From Treponema maltophilum ATCC 51939 (GTDB lineage: Bacteria > Spirochaetota > Spirochaetia > Treponematales > Treponemataceae): DNA of 64,000 nucleotides. Below are positions 16,984 to 25,094 of the stretch, piece after piece. Under the pieces are notes generated by a model, which saw nothing but the letters and a program-made list of their open reading frames with translations, had not been told where the DNA came from and did not search any database. The stretch spans positions 1,241,583-1,305,582 of the forward strand of contig NZ_KE332518.1 in the NCBI RefSeq assembly GCF_000413055.1. Reading direction: 5' to 3'. A program made the translations under genes and the position numbers. Numbering within the stretch: position 1 is the stretch's first letter; every line of letters begins with the position of its first letter.

Positions 16984-18105
16984 ATGGAAAATGTTACAAA
17001 CGACGCCATGAGTCCTTCGGTACAGGAAAACGGCGAAGAAAACAAAATAGCCGAAATTTCAAAAAAAGGCTATGCGCTCATAAAAGAAAACAGGATCCGG
17101 GAAGCAAAGGAAGCGTTTAAAAGCATCTTAGCGCTGGACGAAAACAATAACTATGCCCTTGTAGGCTTGGGAGATGCGGAACGCAAAGAAAACCGTTTTA
17201 ACGAAGCCGCCGCATACTATTCGAAATGTCTTTCCGTGCACCCCGGCAACAATTACGCATTATTCGGTCTTGCCGACTGCTATAAGGCTATGAATCAATA
17301 TCACAAAGCAATCGAAATATGGGAACAGTATCTCATACACGACGATAAAAATATAACCGTTTTAACCCGCGTTGCCGATGCATACCGAAAAATCCGCGAT
17401 TTGAAAAAATCCAAGCAGCTGTACCTGCGCGTCCTCGATATGGAAGCCGAGAACGCATATGCGCTCATCGGTTTGGGGCACCTTCACTACGACTTTAAAG
17501 AATACAAAGACGCTCTGTATTATTGGACGAAGATGCTCGAAGTAAACGAAAACGCCGTTGATATCCGCGTATTGACTTCGATCGGCAATTGCCACCGCAA
17601 GTTAAAAACGTTCGACAAAGGCGTATACTATTTCGAGCGCGCACTCAAAATAGACCCGAAAAATTTCTATGCGCTTTTCGGCTTGGCGGATTGTTATCGC
17701 GGCATGAACCAACAGTTCCGTTCCATAGAACACTGGAATATGATTTTGCAGCTGGATCCGAAAAACAAGGTGATCCTGACAAGAACCGGAGATGCATACC
17801 GCAATATGGGTGATTATAAAACGGCCGCCGATTATTATAACCGTGCTTTAAATATCGAATACGATTTATACGCCGTGCTGGGTCTTGCCCTTATAAGCAA
17901 GGGCGAAGGCCGCTATGAAGAAGCAATTATCAGCTTAAGCCGGCTCATACAAACCGATCCGAAAAATTACCGCTTGTATACGGATCTTGCCGATTGTTAT
18001 CTGAAAACGAATCGAAAAGCGCAGGCGGTGGAAGTTTTGCAAAGTTTCCAAACTCAGGGGCTCCGCAGCCAGGCGATCAGCGAAATGCTCGAAAAGCTTA
18101 CCTGA
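16984..18105 (+). CDS. Tetratricopeptide repeat protein
   Basis: A 373-residue protein made almost wholly of about nine TPR units (for example NYALVGLGDAERKENRFNEA and NYALFGLADCYKAMNQYHKA), with no signal peptide, so a cytoplasmic scaffold is likely. It starts 5 bases after the small TPR-like gene and ends 18 bases before rlmN. Similar TPR proteins occur in other treponemes; I know of no defined partner. Confidence 0.85.
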   Translation: MENVTNDAMSPSVQENGEENKIAEISKKGYALIKENRIREAKEAFKSILALDENNNYALVGLGDAERKENRFNEAAAYYSKCLSVHPGNNYALFGLADCYKAMNQYHKAIEIWEQYLIHDDKNITVLTRVADAYRKIRDLKKSKQLYLRVLDMEAENAYALIGLGHLHYDFKEYKDALYYWTKMLEVNENAVDIRVLTSIGNCHRKLKTFDKGVYYFERALKIDPKNFYALFGLADCYRGMNQQFRSIEHWNMILQLDPKNKVILTRTGDAYRNMGDYKTAADYYNRALNIEYDLYAVLGLALISKGEGRYEEAIISLSRLIQTDPKNYRLYTDLADCYLKTNRKAQAVEVLQSFQTQGLRSQAISEMLEKLT

Positions 18106-18123
18106 TGCGAAAGGTTGTGCATT

Positions 18124-19209
18124 GTGGCTGAAGTATTGTCCGGCCTTTTGCCGGAGCGCATCGCCGAACTCATCGCCCCCGAGCCGGCATTCAGAAGCAG
18201 GCAGATTTTTAAATGGATTGCCGACGGCGTTCAATCTTTCGACGGCATGACGAATGTGCCGCTGGGCGTGCGCAGCCTTCTTGCCGAAAAAACGAAACTG
18301 TTTTCGACATCAATCCGCAAGGTTTTGGAAGACGAAGACGGAACGGCAAAACTGCAAATGGATTTAGGCGACGGTTTAACGGTCGAAACCGTACTGCTAT
18401 TGGACAATGAAGGAAGGAAAACGGCTTGTCTTTCCTGCCAAGCCGGCTGCGCCATGGGCTGTACGTTTTGCAAAACCGGCTCTCTGGGTTTTGCCCGCAA
18501 CCTAACCGCAGCGGAGATCGTCGAGCAGTTTTTGTATCTTGAACGGAAATACGGAAAATTGCAAAATATCGTATTTATGGGCATGGGAGAACCGATGCAC
18601 AATTTATCGGCAATACGCGAAGCCTTGGCCGTACTCACACATAAGGACGGGCGCGCTTTGTCGCTGAGGCGGGTAACCGTTTCCACCTGCGGTATTATCG
18701 ACGGCATTTACGATTTGGCCGACAGGGGACCTGCGGTGCGTTTGGCCCTTTCGCTGACGACGGCCGATCCCGATCTGCGTGAAGAACTTATGCCTATTGC
18801 AAAATCGCAGCCGCTCGAAAAACTCGGCCAAGCCGTCCGCCATTACAGCGACAAAAGCGGTTACCGCTGCACGCTGGAAGCCGTTTTGCTTAAAGGCGTA
18901 AATACGGGAGAACAAAGCGCACGGAATTTTATACGGTTTGCACGCGGCCTTCCGGTGCATATCAATTTGATTCCGTGGAACCCGATTGACGGAATGCCGT
19001 ACGAAACGCCCGATGCCGGTGAAGTGGCATTGTTTTGCCGGCGTTTGCAGGAAGCGGGATTAAATGTTACCGTACGTACAAAACGCGGTACAAGTATAGC
19101 CGGTGCCTGCGGGCAGCTGGGAGTAGTAAAGGACACTTCGGAATTTTTTACGGGAGTTAAAAATGGAACAAAAGATTTATGTTGCGGGAATGACCGGCAG
19201 CGAGGATGA
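18124..19209 (+). CDS. rlmN: Dual-specificity RNA methyltransferase RlmN
   Basis: A radical-SAM enzyme that makes 2-methyladenosine at A2503 of 23S rRNA and A37 of some tRNAs. The iron-sulfur motif is CAMGCTFC (Cys109, 113 and 116). Other signatures are FMGMGEPMHN, VTVSTCGIIDG and the C-terminal GTSIAGACGQL with the catalytic Cys. GTG 18124 was chosen because AAGG lies 9 bases upstream; TTG 18115 touches that site. After GACGQL the frame runs on about 30 residues, the last 15 overlapping the next gene by 47 bases. Confidence 0.93.
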   Translation: MAEVLSGLLPERIAELIAPEPAFRSRQIFKWIADGVQSFDGMTNVPLGVRSLLAEKTKLFSTSIRKVLEDEDGTAKLQMDLGDGLTVETVLLLDNEGRKTACLSCQAGCAMGCTFCKTGSLGFARNLTAAEIVEQFLYLERKYGKLQNIVFMGMGEPMHNLSAIREALAVLTHKDGRALSLRRVTVSTCGIIDGIYDLADRGPAVRLALSLTTADPDLREELMPIAKSQPLEKLGQAVRHYSDKSGYRCTLEAVLLKGVNTGEQSARNFIRFARGLPVHINLIPWNPIDGMPYETPDAGEVALFCRRLQEAGLNVTVRTKRGTSIAGACGQLGVVKDTSEFFTGVKNGTKDLCCGNDRQRG

Positions 19210-19372
19210 ACAAAAAACGGCGGCTGCCGTTTCCGCGGTAGCGGGCGTAAAAAGATGCGTCGTTAATTTTGAAAAAGCACAGGTGTTTGTGGATTACGAC
19301 GAAAATACCGCAGATATAGAAAAAACGATACGCGATGCAATAAGTTCGTGCGGCTTCGACGTTTTAGGCTGA
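19163..19372 (+). CDS. HMA-like small protein lacking the metal-binding cysteines
   Basis: A 69-residue protein with the ferredoxin-like pattern of heavy-metal-associated domains: YVAGMTGSEDEQ, VAGVKRCVVNFEKAQVFVDYD and IRDAISSCGFDV. In copper chaperones the first loop reads GMTCxxC; here it is GMTGSED, so both metal ligands are absent. It overlaps the rlmN 3' end by 47 bases and probably depends on it for translation. Loss of CxxC argues against metal transport. Other HMA-like folds without cysteines serve in protein interaction. Confidence 0.75.
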   Translation: MEQKIYVAGMTGSEDEQKTAAAVSAVAGVKRCVVNFEKAQVFVDYDENTADIEKTIRDAISSCGFDVLG

Positions 19373-19379
19373 ATTCGTA

Positions 19380-19922
19380 CTAATAGTTTTGTTCGGCGTA
19401 ACCGAGCCAGCCGCCGCTTTCGACAAGCGCGCGCCGGAAACCGTTTAACACAAACGGATAGGTTTTGGTTAAACCGCCGGTTCCGCCCGAACGGAGCCTT
19501 ATCGTTCCGCCGTTTTCCGTGTCTGCGGCAATCGAACAGTCGCAGTCGCGCCCGGCAAAATCGGCAAATATTTCGTCAATAACCTTTTCGTCGAGTTCTA
19601 CGGCAAGCATTCCCCTGTTGAACATATTTTGCCTGAAAATGCGCGCAAAATTAACCGCAATAATCGCACGAATTCCGTTTACTTCAAAAGCCCACGGAGC
19701 GTGTTCGCGCGAAGAGCCGCAGCCGAAATTCCTGCGGCTGATAACGACGCTTTTTCCGTCGATATCGGTTTTGGGGTTAAAGCCGCCGAGCTTTAAATCT
19801 TCGAGTAAATACGGCTTTAAAGCCTGCTTTGATATTTCCGTCAAATATCTTGCCGGAATAATTTCGTCGGTATTGATATCGGATCTGTCGAGAAACAAAA
19901 CTTTGCCTTCAATTTTTTTCAT
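19380..19922 (-). CDS. leuD: Aconitase-family small subunit (LeuD type)
   Basis: The swivel subunit of a two-part dehydratase/isomerase, typically 3-isopropylmalate dehydratase. The 180-residue protein has DINTDEIIPARYL, the substrate segment RRNFGCGSSREHAPWA and the ARIFRQNMFNRG motif. It lies 23 bases after leuC. No leuA, leuB or ilv genes are nearby, so the true substrate (isopropylmalate, citramalate or another hydroxyacid) is uncertain. Confidence 0.88.
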   Translation of the reverse strand: MKKIEGKVLFLDRSDINTDEIIPARYLTEISKQALKPYLLEDLKLGGFNPKTDIDGKSVVISRRNFGCGSSREHAPWAFEVNGIRAIIAVNFARIFRQNMFNRGMLAVELDEKVIDEIFADFAGRDCDCSIAADTENGGTIRLRSGGTGGLTKTYPFVLNGFRRALVESGGWLGYAEQNY

Positions 19923-19945
19923 CGTATGTCCTTTCGGTAAATACC

Positions 19946-21238
19946 TTATTGAAAATCGGCGGTTATCGCACCGGCGATCGCTGCGGCCGCAGCGGAAGCG
20001 GGACTCATCAAATGTACCATGCCGCCCTTCCCCATTCGTCCGTTAAAATTCCGGTTCGTAGTAGAGGCGCACACTTCGCCTTCGGCCAAAACACCGTTGC
20101 TCATACCCAAACAAGCGCCGCATGTCGGATTGGTAACACAAAAGCCGGCTTCCATAAACGTGTCTATAATTCCTTCCGCAAGCGCTTGGCGGTATATTGC
20201 GGGCGTTGCCGGAGATACGATGCCCCTGACGCCGCTGTGAACGGTTTTGCCCTTATCGAGGGCTTTCCGCAATATGTCCGCGGCTATGCGCAGATCGCTT
20301 ATGCGCCCGTTCGTACACGAACCGATATACACTTGGTCTATCTTCGTTCCTTCCATTTCCCGCAGCGTTTTTACCTGATCCGGCTTATAGCCGAAAGTCG
20401 TCATCGGCTCCAAAGCGGAAACGTCAAAGCGGTAGGTTTTAACATAGGATGCGTCCGGATCGGAAGCCCATTTTCCGTATTCCTTTACGGCCTCTTCTTT
20501 GGATACGAATTCGTCTTTAATGAAGGGCCATAAATAATCGACCGTTACCGCATCGGGCATACAAATCCCCGACGTGGCTCCGGCTTCAACAGCCATATTG
20601 CAGATTGTCATGCGCTCTTCCATCGTCATCGCGTCTACGGCGCTTCCGCGGAATTCCATAATGCAATCGGTTGCGCCGTTCACGCCTATCTGGCCGATAA
20701 CGTATAAAATAATATCTTTGGCATATACGTTTTTTTTGAGCGCGCCGTCAAGTTCGATTTTGACGGTTTTCGGCTCGTAAAAAGCGCATACGCCTTTTAA
20801 AATGGCAACTTCAAGATCGGTCGTCCCGACTCCCGCGGCAAAGGCGCCGAACGCGCCGTGGGTACAGGTATGGCTGTCGCCCATGATTATTGTGTAGCCC
20901 GGGCGCACGAATCCTTTTTCCGGAAAAATCGCATGGCACACGCCGTTTGATCCGACATCGAAAAAATCGCGAATTTTGTTCCGCTTCGCCCAATCGCGCA
21001 GGATTTTTCCCTGTTCGGCGGTTTTCGAATCTTTTGCCGGCGTTACGTGATCGATAACGGCTTTTATTTTCGAAGGGTCGAATACAAAATCTTTTCCGTT
21101 TTCGGCAAGATCCATAATCGCAATCGGCGTCGTAATTTCATGACAAAACACGCGGTCGAGCTTTAACACGTACATGTTGTCGAAAGGAGAATCGACCGCG
21201 TGCGCGGCAAAAATTTTTTCGGCTATTGTTTTTCCCAT
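19946..21238 (-). CDS. leuC: Aconitase-family large subunit (LeuC type)
   Basis: The catalytic subunit of the same dehydratase, carrying a [4Fe-4S] cluster. The 430-residue protein has GDSHTCTHGAFGAFA, the first cluster cysteine in VYIGSCTNGRISDLR, and the second and third in NPTCGACLGM. Its length fits the 420-residue archaeal/anaerobe subfamily rather than the 470-residue LeuC of enterics. That subfamily includes homoaconitase and dimethylmalate dehydratase. The AT-rich upstream region has a hairpin followed by a T run on this strand. Confidence 0.88.
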   Translation of the reverse strand: MGKTIAEKIFAAHAVDSPFDNMYVLKLDRVFCHEITTPIAIMDLAENGKDFVFDPSKIKAVIDHVTPAKDSKTAEQGKILRDWAKRNKIRDFFDVGSNGVCHAIFPEKGFVRPGYTIIMGDSHTCTHGAFGAFAAGVGTTDLEVAILKGVCAFYEPKTVKIELDGALKKNVYAKDIILYVIGQIGVNGATDCIMEFRGSAVDAMTMEERMTICNMAVEAGATSGICMPDAVTVDYLWPFIKDEFVSKEEAVKEYGKWASDPDASYVKTYRFDVSALEPMTTFGYKPDQVKTLREMEGTKIDQVYIGSCTNGRISDLRIAADILRKALDKGKTVHSGVRGIVSPATPAIYRQALAEGIIDTFMEAGFCVTNPTCGACLGMSNGVLAEGEVCASTTNRNFNGRMGKGGMVHLMSPASAAAAAIAGAITADFQ

Positions 21239-21302
21239 AATTATTCCCGAATATAAAATTAAATAAAATTTAAGTATTTAAGTATTTATAAAACTTTATA
21301 AC

Positions 21303-21332
21303 AAAAAAGTCAAGCTTGCCGCACACAAGCTT
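21303..21332 (-). terminator. Hairpin with T run upstream of leuC
   Basis: AAGCTTG (21312-21318) and CAAGCTT (21326-21332) form a perfect 7-base stem with a 7-base loop. Read on the minus strand it is followed by six T residues. It lies 65 bases before the leuC start, where it could be an attenuator in the leader. It also lies immediately before the aroC promoter on the other strand. Confidence 0.4.
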
Positions 21333-21339
21333 CAGCACC

Positions 21340-21368
21340 TTAACAAAACGGGTAAAGTGTGCTACAGT
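21340..21368 (+). promoter_or_regulatory. aroC promoter, leaderless type
   Basis: TTAACA (21340-21345), a 17-base spacer and TACAGT (21363-21368). ATG 21375 follows after 6 bases and no Shine-Dalgarno sequence is possible. Confidence 0.6.
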
Positions 21369-21374
21369 TGCCCT

Positions 21375-22577
21375 ATGTCAGGGAACATATTCGGAACAAT
21401 ATTCCGTGTCGGCACATTCGGCGAAAGCCACGGAAAAGCAATCGGCGTGCTTATCGACGGCTGTCCGGCAGGCATTCCGATACATATAGACGATATTCAA
21501 GCCGAACTGAACAGGCGGAGACCCGGCGCACGGCATAAGGCCGACAGTGCGGACAGGGACGGCAGTGCCTCACATAAAGATGAGAAGCGCCCCAATCCCG
21601 CCGTTACGGCAAGAAACGAAGAAGACAAAGTCCGCATATTAAGCGGCGTTTTTAACGGACTTTCGCTCGGAACGCCGATCGCAATGGAAATCGAAAACAC
21701 GGATGCGCATTCGGCCGATTATGAAAAAACGGCGGACAGGTTCCGGCCGGGCCATGCGGATCTTACCTGGCTGCAAAAATACGGCATACGCGATTACCGC
21801 GGCGGAGGCCGCGCTTCGGGAAGAGAAACGGCGGCCCGTGTTGCAGCCGGTGCGGTCGCCCGCGCGGTTTTAAAAACGGCGGGAAACATCGACATTACCG
21901 CGTATACAAAGGAAGCCGCCGGCATTTCCTGCCCCGCCTGTATGCCCGACAAGCGCATTATAGAGCAAACGGCGCTTAAAACGGCCGACTTGGATGCCGC
22001 TCAAAGAATGGAAGAACGCATCGCGGAACTTCGCGCACGCGGCGACAGCTGCGGCGGTATTGTCGAGTGCATAATAAGCGGCGTTCCCGCAGGCTGGGGA
22101 GAACCCGTATTCGACAAATTGGACGCCGAGCTTGCAAAAGCCGTTTTGTCGATAGGCGCGGTAAAAGGAATCGAATTCGGCGCGGGTTTTGCAGGCTGCG
22201 CCCTTACCGGTTCACAGTGGAACGATGCCATGAGAACGCAAAACGGCGAAATACGCTTTAAAACGAATAACGCCGGCGGCATTTTAGGCGGCATATCGAA
22301 CGGAAATACAATCGTATTTCGGGCGGCCGTAAAACCCGTCCCGAGCATCTTTATAAAGCAACAAACCGTACAATGCGCGCGCGGTGCCGACGGGCGGGCG
22401 CCGAACTTCGAAGACGCGGAACTGCTTATCGAAGGCCGCCACGATGTGTGTTTGTGCCCGCGCATAATACCGGTTATAGAAGCTATGGCGGCCATATGCC
22501 TTGCCGACATGTATTTGCGCAATAAAAGCGCCCGCGTACCGCCGATTGTCGGAACGGCCGGAGGAGCACAACCGTGA
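21375..22577 (+). CDS. aroC: Chorismate synthase
   Basis: The last enzyme of the shikimate pathway; it converts EPSP to chorismate with reduced FMN. The 400-residue protein has the three family signatures: GESHGKAIGVLIDGCPAG, GGGRASGRETAARVAAGA and GRHDVCLCPRIIPVIEAM. Residues about 54-80 form an insertion (Asp/Lys/Ser rich) between RRRPG and the conserved EEDKVRILSGVF, where other AroC proteins have only a short loop. It is coupled to the carboxypeptidase gene by a 4-base GTGA overlap. Confidence 0.95.
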   Translation: MSGNIFGTIFRVGTFGESHGKAIGVLIDGCPAGIPIHIDDIQAELNRRRPGARHKADSADRDGSASHKDEKRPNPAVTARNEEDKVRILSGVFNGLSLGTPIAMEIENTDAHSADYEKTADRFRPGHADLTWLQKYGIRDYRGGGRASGRETAARVAAGAVARAVLKTAGNIDITAYTKEAAGISCPACMPDKRIIEQTALKTADLDAAQRMEERIAELRARGDSCGGIVECIISGVPAGWGEPVFDKLDAELAKAVLSIGAVKGIEFGAGFAGCALTGSQWNDAMRTQNGEIRFKTNNAGGILGGISNGNTIVFRAAVKPVPSIFIKQQTVQCARGADGRAPNFEDAELLIEGRHDVCLCPRIIPVIEAMAAICLADMYLRNKSARVPPIVGTAGGAQP

Positions 22578-23971
22578 ATAAAAAAAAGCGGGCCGTATTT
22601 AAAGCATCGATATGCACTGCAGCGGCCGCCTGTTTTATCCTGCTTTGCGCAGTCCTTTTTTCCGCATACAAACTGCAATACCCGAGGCCCGATTCCCTCG
22701 ATGCGGAAAAAGAGCGGCTCTTTTTAAAAACGGCCGAAGAACTCTATCCTTTTTTGCCGCTTACGCCCCTTTTTTGGAACAAAGACGAAGCGGGAATTAC
22801 CGAAAATCCTTCCGTATACGCCGCTTCGGCCCTGCTCGCCGATTTAAAAACGGGCAGCATTTTATATGAAAAAAATGCGGACATTCTTATCCCGCCCGCT
22901 TCCATGACCAAACTGATCGCCATGTACATCGTTTTTCAGGATGCGGCCGCACACAAATTTTCGCTGGACGACGTCGTTCCGCTAAAAGCGGAATCGTGGG
23001 CCGTAAACGCGCCCGAAGGTTCTTCGCTTATGTTTTTGGCGGAAGGACAAAGGGTAAGCGTCAGAGAGCTGCTTTTGGGCCTTGCCGTCGCTTCGGGCAA
23101 TGACGCTGCGGCGGCCATAGCCGACTTTGTGTCCGGCTCCCAAAGCGCTTTTGTCGAGCGCATGAATACCGAAATGAAAAAGCTCGGCTTGCGCTACACG
23201 CGTTTTGCGGACGCTTCCGGATACAGCGAATTGAATGCAACGACGGCACGCGAGTTTGCGTCCTTTGCCCGCACGTATTTACACCTCTACCCCGAAGCGC
23301 TCAAAGAATTCCATTCGGTACAAACGCTGCGCTACCCGCAGAGTCACAACAGTCCGCGTGAAAATCCGTCCCCTTCCGTTGTGCAAAAAAACACAAATCC
23401 CGCACTCGGCGTTATACCGGGCGCCGACGGCTTAAAAACCGGCTTTATTCCCGAATCGGGTTATAACCTTTCTCTTACGGTTGAACGCGATAATTTGAGT
23501 ATTCTATCGGTTACGCTCGGCGGACCGGGGCAAGGTACCGTTCAGGGCAATGCCTACCGCCTTAAAGACGCGCAAAGCTTAACCGACTATGCCTACAATA
23601 ATTTTAAAACGGCAAGCATACCCGACAGCGCACAGATTCCCGTCGGCATTATCGGCGGAAAAACCGCAAGCCTTTTTGCCCGCGAAACGGTTCCCTGCAC
23701 GGCAACCGTCCCCGCCTCCGCTTCGCAGATACGGCGTACCTTCGAACTTCCCGATTTCATCTACGCGCCCGTTAAGACAGGCGACAAAATCGGAAAAGCG
23801 GTTTACAGCGTCGGCAATATGCGCATAAAAGAGATTCCCCTGATCGCCGACCGCAGCGTTGAAAAATCTTCCCGGTTCAAAAAGATTATCGATACGGCGG
23901 CAAAAAAACTTATCTTACTGCTTCGCAGCGGCAAACGTGCGATACACCAAGCAAAGACCGCAGCGAACTAA
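22574..23971 (+). CDS. dacA: D-alanyl-D-alanine carboxypeptidase (DacA/PBP5-like)
   Basis: Trims the terminal D-Ala from peptidoglycan stem peptides on the outer face of the inner membrane. The 465-residue protein has an N-terminal membrane anchor (residues 10-32) and the S11 motifs SMTK (110-113, catalytic Ser), SGN (174-176) and KTG (288-290). The C-terminal half carries a beta-rich PBP5_C-like domain and a basic end. GTG 22574 overlaps the aroC stop and has GGAGGA upstream. Unusually, the first 75 residues after the anchor form an extra segment before the peptidase domain. Confidence 0.9.
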   Translation: MNKKKRAVFKASICTAAAACFILLCAVLFSAYKLQYPRPDSLDAEKERLFLKTAEELYPFLPLTPLFWNKDEAGITENPSVYAASALLADLKTGSILYEKNADILIPPASMTKLIAMYIVFQDAAAHKFSLDDVVPLKAESWAVNAPEGSSLMFLAEGQRVSVRELLLGLAVASGNDAAAAIADFVSGSQSAFVERMNTEMKKLGLRYTRFADASGYSELNATTAREFASFARTYLHLYPEALKEFHSVQTLRYPQSHNSPRENPSPSVVQKNTNPALGVIPGADGLKTGFIPESGYNLSLTVERDNLSILSVTLGGPGQGTVQGNAYRLKDAQSLTDYAYNNFKTASIPDSAQIPVGIIGGKTASLFARETVPCTATVPASASQIRRTFELPDFIYAPVKTGDKIGKAVYSVGNMRIKEIPLIADRSVEKSSRFKKIIDTAAKKLILLLRSGKRAIHQAKTAAN

Positions 23972-24054
23972 ACAAAGACCGCGGCTCACTAAGCGAAAGC
24001 CGCCGGCATTTTAAATGTATTTTTCATTTTTTGCTTATTTTTTTCACATACTAT

Positions 24055-24089
24055 TGACATAATCATATTATACTGAATATAATATGATA
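24055..24089 (+). promoter_or_regulatory. Promoter and dyad operator of the PadR operon
   Basis: TTGACA (24055-24060) and TATAAT (24079-24084) are both consensus boxes, 18 bases apart. A perfect 11-base dyad, ATCATATTATA (24063-24073) and TATAATATGAT (24079-24089) with spacer CTGAA, fills the promoter spacer and covers the -10 box. Long AT-rich dyads over the promoter are typical PadR operators, so the PadR protein encoded next very probably represses here. Confidence 0.75.
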
Positions 24090-24121
24090 TAAATTATATT
24101 ATTATAACGGGAGGAAGATGA

Positions 24122-24433
24122 GTGACATTTAACACGGGAGCCGCCCTTTTGGATGCCGTAGTTTTAGCCGTCGTTTCGAAAGAAGGAACATACGGTTATA
24201 AAATTACGCAGGACGTCCGCAGCATTGTGGAAGTATCCGAAAGTACGCTCTATCCGGTTTTGCGGCGGCTTCAAAAAGACAGCTGCCTTGAAACCTACGA
24301 TATGGAATTTGCCGGAAGAAACCGCCGCTATTATAAAATTACGCCCAACGGAATGATCCGGCTCGACGGGTACAGACGCGAATGGAAACTGTATCGGAAA
24401 AACATAGAACACGTTCTTTTTGGAGAAAACTGA
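24122..24433 (+). CDS. PadR-family transcriptional regulator
   Basis: A 103-residue winged-helix repressor of the short PadR subfamily: LDAVVLAVVSKEGTYGYKIT, then the recognition region VSESTLYPVLRRLQKDSCLE, then NRRYYKITPNG. The start is GTG 24122, 5 bases after GGAGGA; the ATG at 24118 reads into a stop after four codons. It heads an operon with DUF1700, DUF4097 and PspC proteins, an arrangement known in Firmicutes where PadR controls an envelope-stress module. An operator dyad lies upstream, suggesting autoregulation. Confidence 0.92.
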   Translation: MTFNTGAALLDAVVLAVVSKEGTYGYKITQDVRSIVEVSESTLYPVLRRLQKDSCLETYDMEFAGRNRRYYKITPNGMIRLDGYRREWKLYRKNIEHVLFGEN

Positions 24434-24434
24434 T

Positions 24435-25058
24435 ATGACAAAAGAAGAATACCTAAAAAGGCTGCAGTATGAATTGCAAGCGCTGCCGCATGACGAACAA
24501 ACCGAAGCGATGAATTATTACCGCAGCTATTTTGAAGATGCCGGCGACGAAAAAACCGCCGATGTAATCGACGAGCTGGGGCCGCCGGAAAAAATGGGCG
24601 CTTACATACGTTCCAATTTTACCTGCGTTCCCGGCGAAAAAATACATAAGCGCAAAAAAAGCGGCGGTACCAACGACGGCCGCAATTCAAGCGGCATCAA
24701 CATGCTGCTGCTTATTTTACTTTTAACGATAAGCTTTCCCGTATGGGGGCCGGTCGTTTTGGGAATCTTGGGCGCCGTATTCGGCATTATTGTCGCCGCC
24801 GTTGCGCTGACCTTTGCCGGAGCCCTTGCAGCCGCAGGCATTTTTGTGGCGGGCATTGTGCTTGCCGCGGCGGGAATCGGGCTTCTTTTCAGCGTACCCT
24901 TCGGCGGCTTATTGGGTTTGGGCGCCGGTTTATTTTTAACGGGAGCCGCCCTGCTTGCCGGCATATTCTTTGTATGGCTTGGGGTAAAAGTTCTGCCCTT
25001 TATCATACGAGGCATTGTACGTCTGTGCAGCCTGCCGTTTAGAAGACGAAGCGCGTAA
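24435..25058 (+). CDS. DUF1700 membrane protein
   Basis: A 207-residue protein. The N-terminal 60 residues (MTKEEYLKRLQYELQALP then EAMNYYRSYFEDAGDE) are the soluble HAAS/DUF1700 domain, which is found fused or next to membrane proteins and PadR regulators. The rest is about four very Gly/Ala/Ile-rich membrane helices. ATG 24435 has GGAGAA 7 bases upstream; the earlier TTG 24420 precedes that site. Probably works with the DUF4097 protein that follows. Confidence 0.85.
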   Translation: MTKEEYLKRLQYELQALPHDEQTEAMNYYRSYFEDAGDEKTADVIDELGPPEKMGAYIRSNFTCVPGEKIHKRKKSGGTNDGRNSSGINMLLLILLLTISFPVWGPVVLGILGAVFGIIVAAVALTFAGALAAAGIFVAGIVLAAAGIGLLFSVPFGGLLGLGAGLFLTGAALLAGIFFVWLGVKVLPFIIRGIVRLCSLPFRRRSA

Positions 25059-25094
25059 AGCGGCAAAACAAATCCGAAATTCAGAGAGGACATT

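Noticed and set aside
24118-24132. ATG 24118 as the start of the PadR gene
   Set aside because: It reads only four codons before a stop; GTG 24122 in the next frame opens the PadR protein and shares the same ribosome site.
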